Below are positions 36,347-45,643 of a DNA stretch of 64,000 nt, in pieces. The stretch spans positions 124,001 to 188,000 of the forward strand of contig NZ_SLXQ01000001.1 in NCBI RefSeq assembly GCF_004340875.1. The letters run 5' to 3'. A model generated the notes under the pieces. It did not search any database. It was not told the DNA's origin and worked only from the letters and a program-made list of their open reading frames with translations. Within the stretch, counting starts at the first letter, position 1, and each line of letters begins with the position of its first letter. This DNA comes from Tamaricihabitans halophyticus. Lineage in GTDB: Bacteria; Actinomycetota; Actinomycetes; Mycobacteriales; Pseudonocardiaceae. The translations under genes and the position numbers were made by a program.

Positions 36347-36886
36347 AGGCCGCATGGCGAGTTTGGCGAGCAAGTCACGGCCCTGTTCGGCATTGCGCGG
36401 CTGGCAGAGCACGTCGTAGCGGCCGGCGACCAGCTGACTCGCCGAGGAGAAGTCCCTACGCCCCTTGGTCGATGCGTAGCTGACCGCGGCGAAGATCAGC
36501 CCGAAGACCACCCCGGTGCCAAGGCCGACCAGGATCGGTCCGAAGGTAATACCGCCTTCGGAACCGAACATGCCAAGCAGCAGGCCAACGAACAAACCGA
36601 ACCAGGCACCGGAGATCGCGCCGGTGCCAAGCACCTTTCCCCAGGACAGCTTGCCGAGTACCCGCTCAACCAGCATCAGATCGACGCCGACGATGGTGAC
36701 ATCCGTAACGGCGAACTCGTTGCTCGCCAGGAACTCGACGGCGCGCTGCGCTTCCTCGTAGGTGCCGTACGAGCCAATCGGCCAGCCGGTAGGCGGTGTA
36801 GGCAGCTGTGGCAGGCCCTGGCCCCGCCGACCGGGTCCGGAAAACGCGCTGGTCACAGGATCACCTCTGGGCTCGGGTCCAACCAT
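36341..36886 (-). CDS. General stress protein 17M-like membrane protein (Rv1234-type)
   Basis: A 181-residue protein. A proline/glycine-rich N-terminus is followed by a GSP17M/YflT-like domain (I-G-S-Y-G-T-Y-E-E-A-Q-R-A-V-E-F-L, about 37-53). Two glycine-rich hydrophobic segments lie at about 90-135 (I-S-G-A-W-F-G-L-F-V-G-L-L-L-G-M-F and V-G-L-G-T-G-V-V-F-G-L-I). The C-terminal domain ends R-Y-D-V-L-C. In M. tuberculosis an equivalent membrane protein (Rv1234) sits beside lpqY, as here. The function is unknown; the stop comes from an A-form repeat. The start may be internal (GTG 36856). Confidence 0.75.
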   Translation of the reverse strand: MVGPEPRGDPVTSAFSGPGRRGQGLPQLPTPPTGWPIGSYGTYEEAQRAVEFLASNEFAVTDVTIVGVDLMLVERVLGKLSWGKVLGTGAISGAWFGLFVGLLLGMFGSEGGITFGPILVGLGTGVVFGLIFAAVSYASTKGRRDFSSASQLVAGRYDVLCQPRNAEQGRDLLAKLAMRPR

Positions 36887-36977
36887 TCCCCGCCGCGCCG
36901 GAAGCCGGGGAGACTGTCCCTATCCTGCCAAGTGACCCTGGACCGCGCGAACCCGGCAGGCACCGCGACCCGAGCAG

Positions 36978-38174
36978 CTACGAGCGGCTGCGATATTCGC
37001 GCAGCAAACCCCTGCTGATGATCGTCTTCTGAATCTCGCTGGTGCCTTCACCGATGAGCAGGAAGGGCGCCTCGCGCATCAGACGCTCGATCTCGTACTC
37101 CTTCGAATAGCCGTAGCCACCGTGAATCCGGAATGCTTCCTGGGTCACTTCGGCGCAGTACTCACTGGCGATCAGCTTGGCCATCCCGGCTTCCACATCG
37201 TTGCGCGCTCCGGAATCCTTCAGCCGCGCCGCGTTCACCATCATCAGATGCGCCGCCTCGACCTTGGTTGCCATCTCCGCGAGTTTGAACGCGATGGCCT
37301 GGTGCTCGGCAATCGGTTTGCCGAAGGTACTGCGCTGTTGCGCGTAATCAATGGCGAGTTCGAAAGCCCGAATCGCGATACCGCAGGCGCGCGCGGCGAC
37401 ATTCACCCTGCCGACCTCGATACCGTCCATCATGTACGAGAATCCCTTGCCCGGCTGACCGCCGAGCACCTTGTCCGCGCCGATCCGGTAACCGTCGAAA
37501 AAGGCCTCCGTAGTGTCCACTCCCTTGTAGCCCATTTTGTCGATCCGGCCGGGAATCGTCAGGCCGGGCGCGACCTCGCCATAACCCTCGGGCTTTTCCA
37601 CAAGGAACGTGGTCAGGTTCTGATGCGCTTTCTCCGCGCCCTCGTCGGTACGCACCAACAGGGCGATCAGATTCGAGGTACCACCGTTGGTCAGCCACAT
37701 CTTCGAGCCATCGATGACGTAGTCATCGTCGACCCGTTTCGCCCGCGTTTTGATCGCGGCGACATCCGAACCCAGATCCGGCTCGGACATGGAGAAGGCG
37801 CCCCGAATCTCGCCGGTGGCCATCTTGGGCAGATAGTACCGCCGCTGCTCCTCGGTGCCGTGGTTCTTGATCATATGCGCGACGATGAAATGCGTGTTGA
37901 TCACGCCGGATACGCTCATCCAGCCGCGCGCGATCTCCTCAACGGCCAGCGCGTAGGTGAGCAGGGATTCACCGAGACCGCCGTACTCCTCGGGGATGGT
38001 AATCCCGAACAGGCCCATTTCCTTCATGCCCTCGACGATTTCCGCGGGGTAGGTGTCCGCATGCTCGAGCTCATTGGCCTGCGGAATCACTTCCTTGTCC
38101 ACGAATTCGCGTACCGTGGCGAGAATTTCGGACTGGACGTCGGTAAGGCCGGGGGTCTGCGCAAGGCGAGCCAT
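36978..38174 (-). CDS. Acyl-CoA dehydrogenase
   Basis: A 398-residue FAD-dependent acyl-CoA dehydrogenase catalysing alpha,beta-desaturation. Signature A-F-S-M-S-E-P-D-L-G-S-D-V-A (about 128-141), F-A-D-loop W-L-T-N-G-G-T, R-S-T-F-G-K-P-I (about 284), the Q-I-H-G-G-Y-G-Y segment as R-I-H-G-G-Y-G-Y, and the catalytic glutamate in I-G-E-G-T-S-E-I-Q. The chain-length preference is unknown. ATG 38174, with GAGAGGGAA upstream. No beta-oxidation partner is adjacent. Confidence 0.93.
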   Translation of the reverse strand: MARLAQTPGLTDVQSEILATVREFVDKEVIPQANELEHADTYPAEIVEGMKEMGLFGITIPEEYGGLGESLLTYALAVEEIARGWMSVSGVINTHFIVAHMIKNHGTEEQRRYYLPKMATGEIRGAFSMSEPDLGSDVAAIKTRAKRVDDDYVIDGSKMWLTNGGTSNLIALLVRTDEGAEKAHQNLTTFLVEKPEGYGEVAPGLTIPGRIDKMGYKGVDTTEAFFDGYRIGADKVLGGQPGKGFSYMMDGIEVGRVNVAARACGIAIRAFELAIDYAQQRSTFGKPIAEHQAIAFKLAEMATKVEAAHLMMVNAARLKDSGARNDVEAGMAKLIASEYCAEVTQEAFRIHGGYGYSKEYEIERLMREAPFLLIGEGTSEIQKTIISRGLLREYRSRS

Positions 38175-38314
38175 GGAACGTTCCCTCTCGTCGCTGCGGG
38201 CGAGCTACCCTGCTCGCCATCGAAATTACTTTGGAGTATGCATCGAGTTAACGTCCGTTCGCGCTATGAGTGTGCTCACCCGCGGGTACAGTGCCGGCAG
38301 GGAGGAGACATGCG

Positions 38315-38728
38315 ATGAGTGAACCGTCACACGACCAGGGGCTTGGCAGCCAGCCGCAGCAAGGCTATCCGGGGATGCCGCCGCAGTACCCGATGCCGCA
38401 GTACCCGCCGCCGCAGTACCCACCGCAGCAGGGCGCCCCGATGTACTACCCGCAGCAGATGTACCCGCCGGTCCGGACGACCAACACGCTGGCGGTGGTG
38501 GCGCTGGTCATGGTGTTCGTCTTTCCGCCGCTCGGCATCGTGTTCGGCGCCATCGCCCGCAAACAGATCAACGAAACCGGGGAGGACGGCCAAGGGCTTG
38601 CTACCGCAGGGTTGATCGGCGGAATCGTGGTGACGGTGCTCTACGTGCTGCTTGTCGTGCTGATGTTGCTGATGTTCGTCTGGCTGGCGGACACCGTCAA
38701 CGAGGTCGGGCGCACGACTGCCACATAG
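38315..38728 (+). CDS. Proline-rich DUF4190-type membrane protein
   Basis: A 137-residue protein. The first about 55 residues are a proline/tyrosine/glutamine-rich tract with repeated Q-Y-P-P-P-Q-Y-P units. Two hydrophobic helices follow (about 64-86 and 105-130) with G-A-I-A-R-K-Q-I-N-E-T-G-E-D-G-Q-G-L-A between, the pattern of DUF4190 proteins. The ATG at 38315 follows GGAGGAGA; an upstream ATG at 38310 opens only ATG-CGA-TGA. Function unknown, probably envelope-associated. Confidence 0.82.
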   Translation: MSEPSHDQGLGSQPQQGYPGMPPQYPMPQYPPPQYPPQQGAPMYYPQQMYPPVRTTNTLAVVALVMVFVFPPLGIVFGAIARKQINETGEDGQGLATAGLIGGIVVTVLYVLLVVLMLLMFVWLADTVNEVGRTTAT

Positions 38729-38741
38729 CTGTCGCGGCGAG

Positions 38742-39620
38742 TCAGGTGCCGGACATCGGTTCGGCTTGCCGTTGCTCTGGCGCGGCTGGCTGCCCGTTCG
38801 GCGAGCCAGTTTCGGTCCCCGCGTGGTCGTCCTCGCTCGCGTTCGCGGCCTTGGTCCAAGCGTCCAGGCCCACCGTGGCGTGATCGAGGAAACGCAGCAG
38901 TTCGACGGGGAACGGCAGCACCAGTGTCGAGTTCTTCTCCGCCGCCACGTCGACCACCGTCTGCAGTAGCCGTAGTTGCAACGCGGCCGGCGTGCGCTCC
39001 ATGCGCTCGGCGGCCGTGGCCAGTTTCTCGGAGGCCTGTAGTTCGCCCTCCGCGGCTATCACCCGTGCCCGCCGGTCCCGCTCGGCCTCCGCCTGGTGGG
39101 CGATCGAGCGCTTCATTCCTTCGGGCAGCGCGACGTCCTTGATCTCCACGCGATCGATATGCACGCCCCAGCTCACCGCCGGACTGTCGATCATCAACTC
39201 CAGGCCCTCGTTGAGCCGCTCCCGGTTGGCGAGCAGGTCATCGAGGTCGCTCTTGCCAATGATGGACCGCAGTGAGGTTTGCGCGACCTGGCCCATGGCG
39301 AACCGGTAGTCCTCGACGTTCACGATCGCCCGACGTGGGTCGACCACGTTGAAGTACACGACGGCATCCACCCGGACCGTGACGTTATCCCTGGTGATGC
39401 CGTCCTGGGCGGGTACGGGCATGGTGACGATCTGCATGTTGACCTTACGCATCCGGTCGATGACCGGAACGATCAACGCCAGTCCTGGCTCGAGTGGCGC
39501 GCTGACCACCCTGCCGAGCCGGAAGACGAGCCCTCGTTCGTATTGTTTGATCACACGGATACTGGACGCGGCGAGCGCGGCGACGAGCGCGCCAGCTCCG
39601 ATCAGCAGCTCTACCAGCAT
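38742..39620 (-). CDS. SPFH-domain (stomatin/slipin-like) membrane protein
   Basis: A 292-residue protein. An N-terminal membrane helix (2-20) is followed by the SPFH/band-7 domain (about 22-190: V-I-K-Q-Y-E-R-G-L-V-F-R-L-G-R, P-V-I-D-R, R-D-N-V-T-V-R-V-D-A-V-V-Y-F, D-D-L-L-A-N-R) and a coiled helical region rich in A/E/R (R-R-A-R-V-I-A-A-E-G-E). The tail is polar. Slipins organise membrane microdomains and often pair with an NfeD protease partner, which is not seen nearby. ATG 39620 has GGGAG upstream; 39632 is an alternative. Confidence 0.9.
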   Translation of the reverse strand: MLVELLIGAGALVAALAASSIRVIKQYERGLVFRLGRVVSAPLEPGLALIVPVIDRMRKVNMQIVTMPVPAQDGITRDNVTVRVDAVVYFNVVDPRRAIVNVEDYRFAMGQVAQTSLRSIIGKSDLDDLLANRERLNEGLELMIDSPAVSWGVHIDRVEIKDVALPEGMKRSIAHQAEAERDRRARVIAAEGELQASEKLATAAERMERTPAALQLRLLQTVVDVAAEKNSTLVLPFPVELLRFLDHATVGLDAWTKAANASEDDHAGTETGSPNGQPAAPEQRQAEPMSGT

Positions 39621-39720
39621 GACGGCTCCCATATAACGGGAGTTCCATGGTACGCGCGATCCCCGCCGTCCGAAATGCCCGAAGCATCGCACGCTGCGTC
39701 ACCCCACTGGGTGACCCCGC

Positions 39721-39745
39721 GTGACCGCGTTCTTTAAGGTTAGCG
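39721..39745. repeat. Dispersed intergenic repeat, A form
   Basis: GTGACCGCG, TTCTTTAAGG, TTAGCG, the consensus form. It lies 6 bp beyond the stop of the CitE-like lyase gene and before the SPFH gene. Confidence 0.87.
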
Positions 39746-39751
39746 AGGGGA

Positions 39752-40711
39752 TTAGTCCTGGGGTGGTGTCCAGACGTCGGTGCGGGTCATCCCGGCGACC
39801 CGCCCCTTGCCAGCGACCACCAGCGCCATCTTCCGGGAAGCCTCGTCGATCATCTCGTCGCCAAGCATCGCCGAGCCCTTCTTCCCGCCCGCCTCGGAGG
39901 TGTAGTAGTCGTAGGCGTCCAGGATGTTCTCGGCGTGGTCGTAGTCCTCCTGGCGCGGGCTGAACAGTTCGTTGGCCGCGTCGATCTGACCGGGGTGCAG
40001 CACCCATTTCCCGTCGAATCCGAGCGCCGCGGAACGGCCGGCCACGCGCTTGAACCCTGCCACGTCCTTGATCTGCAGGTAAGGACCGTCGATCGCCTGC
40101 AGGTCGTTGGCCCGCGCGGCCATCAGAATGCGCATCAGGATGTAGTGGTAGGCATCGCCGACGTCGTAGCCGGGCGGCTGTTCCCCGACGACGAGCGATT
40201 TCATGTTGATCGAAGCCATGAAGTCGGCGGGACCAAAGATGATCGTCTCCACCCGCGGCGAAGCCGTGGCGATAGCGTCCACATTGATCAGTCCCTGGGC
40301 GTTCTCGATCTGCGCCTCGATGCCGATCCGGCCGACCTCGTAACCATTGGCCTTCTCGATCTGGGTGACCAGCATGTCCAATGCCCTGACCTGCTCGGCG
40401 TTCTGCACCTTGGGCAGCATCAGGCAGTCCAGGTTCGCGCCCGCGCCCTCGACGACCTCAACCACATCGCGGTAGGTCCACTCGGTGGTCCAGTCGTTCA
40501 CCCGGACAACGCGGGTCTTGTTCGCCCAGCCGCCCTCGTTCAGCGCGGCGACGATGTTCTTCCTGCCCTCCGGTTTGACCAGCGGGGCACAGGCGTCCTC
40601 CAGATCGAGGAACACCTGGTCGGCTGGCAGTCCCTTCGCCTTCTCCAGAAAACGCGGGTTACTACCCGGCACGGCAAGACATGAACGACGCGGGCGCTGG
40701 CTTTCCACCAC
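39752..40711 (-). CDS. HpcH/HpaI-family CoA-ester lyase (CitE-like)
   Basis: A 319-residue TIM-barrel lyase of the malyl/citramalyl/hydroxymethylglutaryl-CoA cleaving type. R-R-S-C-L-A-V-P-G-S-N near the start, D-L-E-D-A-C (metal site), R-V-N-D-W, G-I-E-A-Q-I-E-N-A-Q-G-L (metal Glu) and G-P-A-D-F-M (metal Asp). The preferred CoA ester is unknown. Start GTG 40711 (or 40708) follows a textbook AAGGAGGT; the open frame to 41023 is not family-like. It diverges from mrp. Its stop is followed by an A repeat. Confidence 0.88.
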   Translation of the reverse strand: MVESQRPRRSCLAVPGSNPRFLEKAKGLPADQVFLDLEDACAPLVKPEGRKNIVAALNEGGWANKTRVVRVNDWTTEWTYRDVVEVVEGAGANLDCLMLPKVQNAEQVRALDMLVTQIEKANGYEVGRIGIEAQIENAQGLINVDAIATASPRVETIIFGPADFMASINMKSLVVGEQPPGYDVGDAYHYILMRILMAARANDLQAIDGPYLQIKDVAGFKRVAGRSAALGFDGKWVLHPGQIDAANELFSPRQEDYDHAENILDAYDYYTSEAGGKKGSAMLGDEMIDEASRKMALVVAGKGRVAGMTRTDVWTPPQD

Positions 40712-40879
40712 GAGGGACCTCCTTGTTACCCGACCAGTTACCACTGGGTACGCGAACAGCATGTTTGCACGTAAGCGCACGGCGCCGCCATGAGCTGCGG
40801 TACCTGTCACATCGGGCGATCCGTAACATGGTGGCGAGGAAACCGCACACAGCCAATGAACAGGTCGGTGCACCAGATC

Positions 40880-42028
40880 GTGACGAGCACACAGGCAGAC
40901 CAGCAGCTCCCCAGCACGGACGCGGTCCGCGAGGCGCTGGCCGGCGTCGAAGACCCGGAGATCCACAAGCCAATTACCGAACTCGGCATGGTGCAGGACA
41001 TCTCGGTGGGCGAGGACGGCCACGTCCAGGTCGAGGTGCTACTCACCATTGCCGGCTGCCCACTGCGCGAGAAGATCACCTCGGATGTCACCGAGGCGGT
41101 CTCCGCGCTGGCCGGCGTGCACAGGGTGTCCGTCAAGCTGGGCGTGATGACCGAGGAGCAGCGCGCGGAGCTGCGCAAATCGCTGCGCGGCGACACGGAA
41201 GAGCCGGTGATCCCGTTCGCCGAGCCGGGTTCGATGACACGGGTGTACTGCGTCGCCTCCGGTAAGGGTGGGGTGGGCAAATCCAGCGTCACCGTCAACC
41301 TCGCGGCCTCCATGGCACAACGCGGAATCTCGGTCGGTGTGGTGGATGCCGATATCTACGGCCACTCGGTGCCCAGGATGCTCGGCGCGACCGGCAAACC
41401 GACCAAGGTCGACACGATGATCATGCCGCCGCAGGCGCACGGCGTGAAAGTCATCTCGATCGGGATGTTCACCCCTGGCAACACCCCCGTCGTCTGGCGC
41501 GGGCCGATGTTGCATCGCGCGTTGCAGCAGTTCCTCGCCGATGTGTTCTGGGGCGACCTGGACGTGCTGCTGCTCGATCTGCCCCCCGGCACCGGAGATA
41601 TCGCGATCTCGGTGGCGCAGTTGATCCCGAACGCCGAGCTACTGGTGGTGACCACGCCGCAGCAGGCGGCCGCCGAGGTGGCCGAGCGGGCCGGCGCGAT
41701 CGCGTTGCAGACCAGGCAGCGGATCTCCGGAGTAATCGAGAACATGTCGTACCTGGAGGCGCCGGACGGCAGCCGGATGGAGCTGTTCGGCTCTGGCGGT
41801 GGGCAGATCGTCGCGGATTCACTGAGCCACTCGGTCGGCGCGGATGTGCCGTTGCTCGGCCAGGTTCCGCTGGATCCCCGACTGCGCGAGGGCGGCGATG
41901 CCGGCGAGCCGTTGGTGCTGAGCGAACCGGAGGCACCGGCCTCGGTCGTGCTGCACGATGCCGCGAAGAAGCTGTCCACCCGTGCGCGGGGTCTTGCCGG
42001 CCGAATGCTGAACGTTTCGCCCGCGTAG
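40880..42028 (+). CDS. mrp: Mrp/NBP35-family iron-sulfur carrier ATPase
   Basis: A 382-residue ParA/MinD-superfamily ATPase with an N-terminal DUF59/MIP18-type domain (about 10-85: V-E-D-P-E-I, T-I-A-G-C-P-L). The deviant Walker A is G-K-G-G-V-G-K-S-S (about 127-135), followed by D-A-D-I-Y-G-H-S and L-D-L-P-P-G-T-G-D. Mrp proteins bind and transfer Fe-S clusters. The C-terminal C-x-x-C usual in eukaryotic members is absent, as in the M. tuberculosis Mrp I recall. The start is ambiguous: GTG 40880 is chosen, ATG 40856 possible. Confidence 0.92.
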   Translation: MTSTQADQQLPSTDAVREALAGVEDPEIHKPITELGMVQDISVGEDGHVQVEVLLTIAGCPLREKITSDVTEAVSALAGVHRVSVKLGVMTEEQRAELRKSLRGDTEEPVIPFAEPGSMTRVYCVASGKGGVGKSSVTVNLAASMAQRGISVGVVDADIYGHSVPRMLGATGKPTKVDTMIMPPQAHGVKVISIGMFTPGNTPVVWRGPMLHRALQQFLADVFWGDLDVLLLDLPPGTGDIAISVAQLIPNAELLVVTTPQQAAAEVAERAGAIALQTRQRISGVIENMSYLEAPDGSRMELFGSGGGQIVADSLSHSVGADVPLLGQVPLDPRLREGGDAGEPLVLSEPEAPASVVLHDAAKKLSTRARGLAGRMLNVSPA

Positions 42029-42071
42029 TGGCGTGGCCGGCTAGAACCCTTGCCGGCTACGCTCGCCGGCT

Positions 42072-42800
42072 ATGACCAGCACCATCATCTGGGTATCGAT
42101 CGGGCTGATCCTGGTCGGGATCGTCGTGGCTGCCGCGATATCCGTTCATCGCGACGGCAAGCGCGACAAGATGATCGAACAGCTGCCGCCGATCGACATG
42201 TCCGGAACGAACTGGCAGCGCATCGCCGCCGATCCGGGCATGTTCCTGGTGTTCAACCGGTTTCGTGGGTTCTGGGCGGAACCTGAGCCGGAGCTCGACA
42301 AAGCCCGGCCCGATCCGCGGGACGGCGCGGTGTGGCTGGCGGACAGTTCCGGCAAGGACACGGTGATCAAGGATGCCTGGCGCGCCGAAGTACGCGGCCA
42401 GCACATCATTTCCTTCACCTATGCCGAACAGCTCTCGTTGTACCAGGTCGCGGCGGTCCGGCTGACGCATCCGCGGCCCACTCTGGTGGTCTCCACGGAG
42501 AACGTGGTCTCCCGGCTGACCAGGGATCTACAGCTGGAGAGCCTGGACTTCAACACCGAGTTCAAGATCGCGACCAGCAATGCGCGGTTTGCCTACGATG
42601 TGCTCTGCCCGCCCGTCATGGAGTTCCTGAAGCACGATCCGCGGTCGCGGTACTTCACGCTGGAGATCGACGGACAGCATGTGCGGGTGTCTCAGCAATA
42701 CTCGGTGCGAGTGCAGAAGCCAACCAGCCAGATGCAGCAGGCGGTGGCCGATTACCTGGTGCAGATCATGACCAGGGTGCCGGCCTTCGTCTGGCGCTGA
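42072..42800 (+). CDS. Uncharacterised membrane-anchored protein
   Basis: A 242-residue protein. One N-terminal transmembrane helix (about 4-24, I-I-W-V-S-I-G-L-I-L-V-G-I-V-V-A-A-A) is followed by a soluble about 210-residue domain of beta-alpha character. Its segment near residues 155-175 (L-D-F-N-T-E-F-K-I, then N-A-R-F-A-Y-D-V-L-C-P-P) resembles the partial protein at 1-387. Function unknown. It lies between mrp and tatB (convergent, 8 bp gap). ATG 42072 is chosen. Confidence 0.8.
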   Translation: MTSTIIWVSIGLILVGIVVAAAISVHRDGKRDKMIEQLPPIDMSGTNWQRIAADPGMFLVFNRFRGFWAEPEPELDKARPDPRDGAVWLADSSGKDTVIKDAWRAEVRGQHIISFTYAEQLSLYQVAAVRLTHPRPTLVVSTENVVSRLTRDLQLESLDFNTEFKIATSNARFAYDVLCPPVMEFLKHDPRSRYFTLEIDGQHVRVSQQYSVRVQKPTSQMQQAVADYLVQIMTRVPAFVWR

Positions 42801-42808
42801 CCAGCGGG

Positions 42809-43237
42809 TTAAGTGGCGTCCGGGTCGACAGGTGGTTTCTCGCCTGGCGGCAGCGGCTCGGATCGCTGGCTCTGCGGCGCCCCGTTCGGCTTCTCGGTAC
42901 CCGTGTCCCGCGAACCGTTGCCGTTGCTGCGCATATCGCGGTCGAACTCGCGCATCCCGAGCGGGTCCTCGTCCCCGTCGAACAGATGTTTGGCGACCGC
43001 TCGCTTTGGGTCCATATTGCGCAGCTGCCGCAGGTCCTGGATAGGTTTGCGGAACTCTTCGAGATCCGTGCCTACCTCGGAGTTCAGCTGGTCACGAGCA
43101 CCGGTGGCGAACTCACGCACCTTACGCACCGACCGTCCCAGCCACGCGGCAGCGGTCGGCAACCGCTCAGGACCGAGAATGAACAGCCCAGCCACAATCA
43201 GGATGAGAAACTCACCCCAGCTCACGCCATCAAACAC
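42809..43237 (-). CDS. tatB: Twin-arginine translocase subunit TatB
   Basis: A 142-residue protein with an N-terminal transmembrane helix (about 8-24, [19 protein letters not shown]), the F-x-L-G-P-E-x-L-P hinge and an amphipathic helix ([15 protein letters not shown]), then a charged, disordered tail. It recruits Tat substrates to TatC. It follows htrA in the sigE-rseA-htrA-tatB order known from mycobacteria. GTG start. Confidence 0.93.
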   Translation of the reverse strand: MFDGVSWGEFLILIVAGLFILGPERLPTAAAWLGRSVRKVREFATGARDQLNSEVGTDLEEFRKPIQDLRQLRNMDPKRAVAKHLFDGDEDPLGMREFDRDMRSNGNGSRDTGTEKPNGAPQSQRSEPLPPGEKPPVDPDAT

Positions 43238-43313
43238 GTGCGGGTACCTCCCGGGCTCCGAGTGCGCACCGCCTGCGTACAGGATAGCGGTCGACGTACC
43301 GATACAGGTTACG

Positions 43314-44864
43314 TCAGTCTGACCCCAGAGTGGCTTCCACGGTCAGCTCGCGCCCACCGCGTACCAACGCGATCTCCACGTCATCGCCGATCTCGTTCTC
43401 CCGTACCGCGACGGTCAGCTCGGCCGCATTGCGCACCTGCCGCTCAGCAACCCGGGTGATCACATCGCCTTCCTCGATGCCGGCCTTACTCGCCGGACCA
43501 TCCCCGCGCACGCTCTGCACCTGTGCGCCCTCGGAACTGCTCGCGGACACCGACCGCGCGTTCACGCCAAGATCGGCGTGTTTGACCTCGCCATTGGCGA
43601 TCAGTTCTTCGGCGATCTTGTTTGCCTGATCGATCGGGATGGCAAAACCAAGCCCGATGCTGCCGCCCTGGCCGCTTTCCCCGCCAACGGTGCGAATCAG
43701 CGAGTTGATCCCGACCAGTGCACCGCTGGAATCGACGAGCGCGCCGCCCGAGTTACCCGGGTTGATCGAGGCGTCGGTCTGGATCGCGTCGTAGACGACA
43801 GGGGGTTCACCGTTCTCCCCCGGGGCGGTCACCGGTCGTTGTACCGCGCTGACGATCCCCTCGGTGACGGTGTCCGCCAGACCGAAGGGCGAGCCAACCG
43901 CGACCACCCCGTCGCCGGGCTGCAATTCCGCTGAACTGCCGGACTGGATCACCGTAGGGTTGGTCACGTTGACCTTGATCACCGCGAGGTCGGTCTTCGG
44001 GTCGTTACCGACAAGCTGCGCTTCGGCCCTGGTGCCATCCCGGAAGACCGCGAAAACCTTCGCGTTCTCGCTGTCCACAGCCGAGGCGACCACGTGGTGG
44101 TTGGTGATCACGTAGCCATCCCCATCGATGACCACGCCGGAGCCAACCCCACCGCCGTCCCCGGACTTCACCTCGATGGACACCACCGCCGGCGCGACTC
44201 GCGCGGCGATATCGGCTACCGAACCCTTCGCGCGCTCCTTACCCGGTTCCACATCGGCGAGGGTGACGCTGCGGTTCAGATCGTTGCCCATGGTGGCGAA
44301 CCACCAGCCGATCCCGCCGCCAACCGCACCGACGGCGAGCGCGATCACGCCTAAGAGCACCAGCGCACGAGTGCGTACCCGCTGACCGAACAACACCTCA
44401 CGCAGGCTGAGCTGGGCACCCTTCGGGAGCGGCGCATCCGACTCCGCCTCGGATTCGCCGCTCACCGCGGGTGCGCCGAGGCGCGCGCCGGAGCCAGGGT
44501 CGCGCCACGGATTCGCCGTACCGTTTGGCCCTGACCAGAGCGGGTCCTCGAGCTCGGCCGCGTCGGAGTCCGCACCCGGCGGCCGTTGCAGGCTGGTTTC
44601 CTGGTCCGCGCTGGTGCGGCCGAACGCAGCGGCCAATGCTTCGGGCGGCGGTGGGGCGAGCCGGGGCTCGGTGTTCAGCCGACCGTTACCCGCGCGCACC
44701 GGATCGAAGGAGCCATCGATGCCACGGGGTCGACCGAAGACGGATGCCTGGTTCGGGTCGACCGAGGGTCGGTCGAGCGGCCGTGGCTGAACCCGCCATG
44801 GTTGGTCGGATTCCCCGGGCGTCGGCTCGGCACCGCCCGGATTGTTCGCGTTCGACTCGGTCAT
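43314..44864 (-). CDS. htrA: HtrA/DegP-type membrane-anchored serine protease with PDZ domain
   Basis: A 516-residue protease of the extracytoplasmic protein quality control system. The long acidic/proline-rich cytoplasmic N-terminus is about 160 residues. A transmembrane helix (about 166-190) follows. The trypsin-like domain (about 215-400) has its triad in N-H-H-V-V (about 255), K-T-D-L-A-V (about 291) and G-N-S-G-G-A (about 372), and the C-terminal PDZ domain covers about 415-510. Downstream of sigE-rseA; in mycobacteria SigE controls this region. Confidence 0.94.
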   Translation of the reverse strand: MTESNANNPGGAEPTPGESDQPWRVQPRPLDRPSVDPNQASVFGRPRGIDGSFDPVRAGNGRLNTEPRLAPPPPEALAAAFGRTSADQETSLQRPPGADSDAAELEDPLWSGPNGTANPWRDPGSGARLGAPAVSGESEAESDAPLPKGAQLSLREVLFGQRVRTRALVLLGVIALAVGAVGGGIGWWFATMGNDLNRSVTLADVEPGKERAKGSVADIAARVAPAVVSIEVKSGDGGGVGSGVVIDGDGYVITNHHVVASAVDSENAKVFAVFRDGTRAEAQLVGNDPKTDLAVIKVNVTNPTVIQSGSSAELQPGDGVVAVGSPFGLADTVTEGIVSAVQRPVTAPGENGEPPVVYDAIQTDASINPGNSGGALVDSSGALVGINSLIRTVGGESGQGGSIGLGFAIPIDQANKIAEELIANGEVKHADLGVNARSVSASSSEGAQVQSVRGDGPASKAGIEEGDVITRVAERQVRNAAELTVAVRENEIGDDVEIALVRGGRELTVEATLGSD

Positions 44865-44986
44865 CGCTCCCCAGCGTCGCAGATGGCTGATTCAGCTCCG
44901 CTCAGCCTGCCGGTATGCCGGTTAAATACGCGTACACCGCATCCGGGAAACGCACATTACGTGGTCAGCGGACCGACAACGAACGC

Positions 44987-45643
44987 TCAGGGCACCTCGC
45001 TGAACGCGGCCTGCAGCATCTCCACGCCACCGGTGATCGCCGGGCGCAGGCTGGCGGTCGGATCACCGCCCTGACCACCTACCTCGGCGCTGGTGGTCAC
45101 CAGGGCAAGCGCGCCAAGCACCAGGCCGGAGACCACTACGCCGGCACCCTGGCTGCCCCGCCGGGCGACCCGACGCGCGGAGAACGCGCCGTCGGCTGGA
45201 CTCATGCCCGAGGTACCCAGCGGCGCGCTGGACCCCATCGGCGACGAACCCATAGGCGAAGAACCCAGCGGCGCAGAACCAAGTGACGCGGCGCCGGACC
45301 CGAGTGGCTGCCCCGAACCGAGCGCGCCCGGCCGCTGCACGGCCACCAGCTGCCCGTCCTCGGCAACCGCCAAGCCATCCGGCGAGCTTGGCACCTCTTC
45401 GCGCTGCGGAATCGCGCACAGGTTCGCCAGGAAATCCGGCGACATCATGGGCGCGGCGGCACCGCGTACCGCACCACTGGCTTGCCGCTGCGCGCGCACC
45501 TCGGCGGCACAGGCCGGGCAACCAGCAACGTGTGCGGACGCCCTGTCCTGGGCGGACGGGCTCAACTCACCGTCCACGAAGGCCACGATGGCGTCCGGAA
45601 GTAAATGGGTCTGCGGCAGACTCCAGCCGCGCAACTCCGTCAT
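44987..45643 (-). CDS. rseA: Anti-sigma factor RseA (zinc-finger type) for SigE
   Basis: A 218-residue protein. The zinc-binding anti-sigma domain is at about 15-60 with H-V-A-G-C-P-A-C (H-x3-C-x2-C). A low-complexity linker at about 105-150 repeats L-G-S-x-P and M-G-S-S-P units. A C-terminal hydrophobic segment lies at about 170-187 ([15 protein letters not shown]), suggesting a membrane anchor. Its ATG overlaps the sigE TGA as ATGA. It binds and silences SigE until envelope stress. The linker repeat and the anchor are unusual compared with the short mycobacterial RseA I recall. Confidence 0.9.
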   Translation of the reverse strand: MTELRGWSLPQTHLLPDAIVAFVDGELSPSAQDRASAHVAGCPACAAEVRAQRQASGAVRGAAAPMMSPDFLANLCAIPQREEVPSSPDGLAVAEDGQLVAVQRPGALGSGQPLGSGAASLGSAPLGSSPMGSSPMGSSAPLGTSGMSPADGAFSARRVARRGSQGAGVVVSGLVLGALALVTTSAEVGGQGGDPTASLRPAITGGVEMLQAAFSEVP

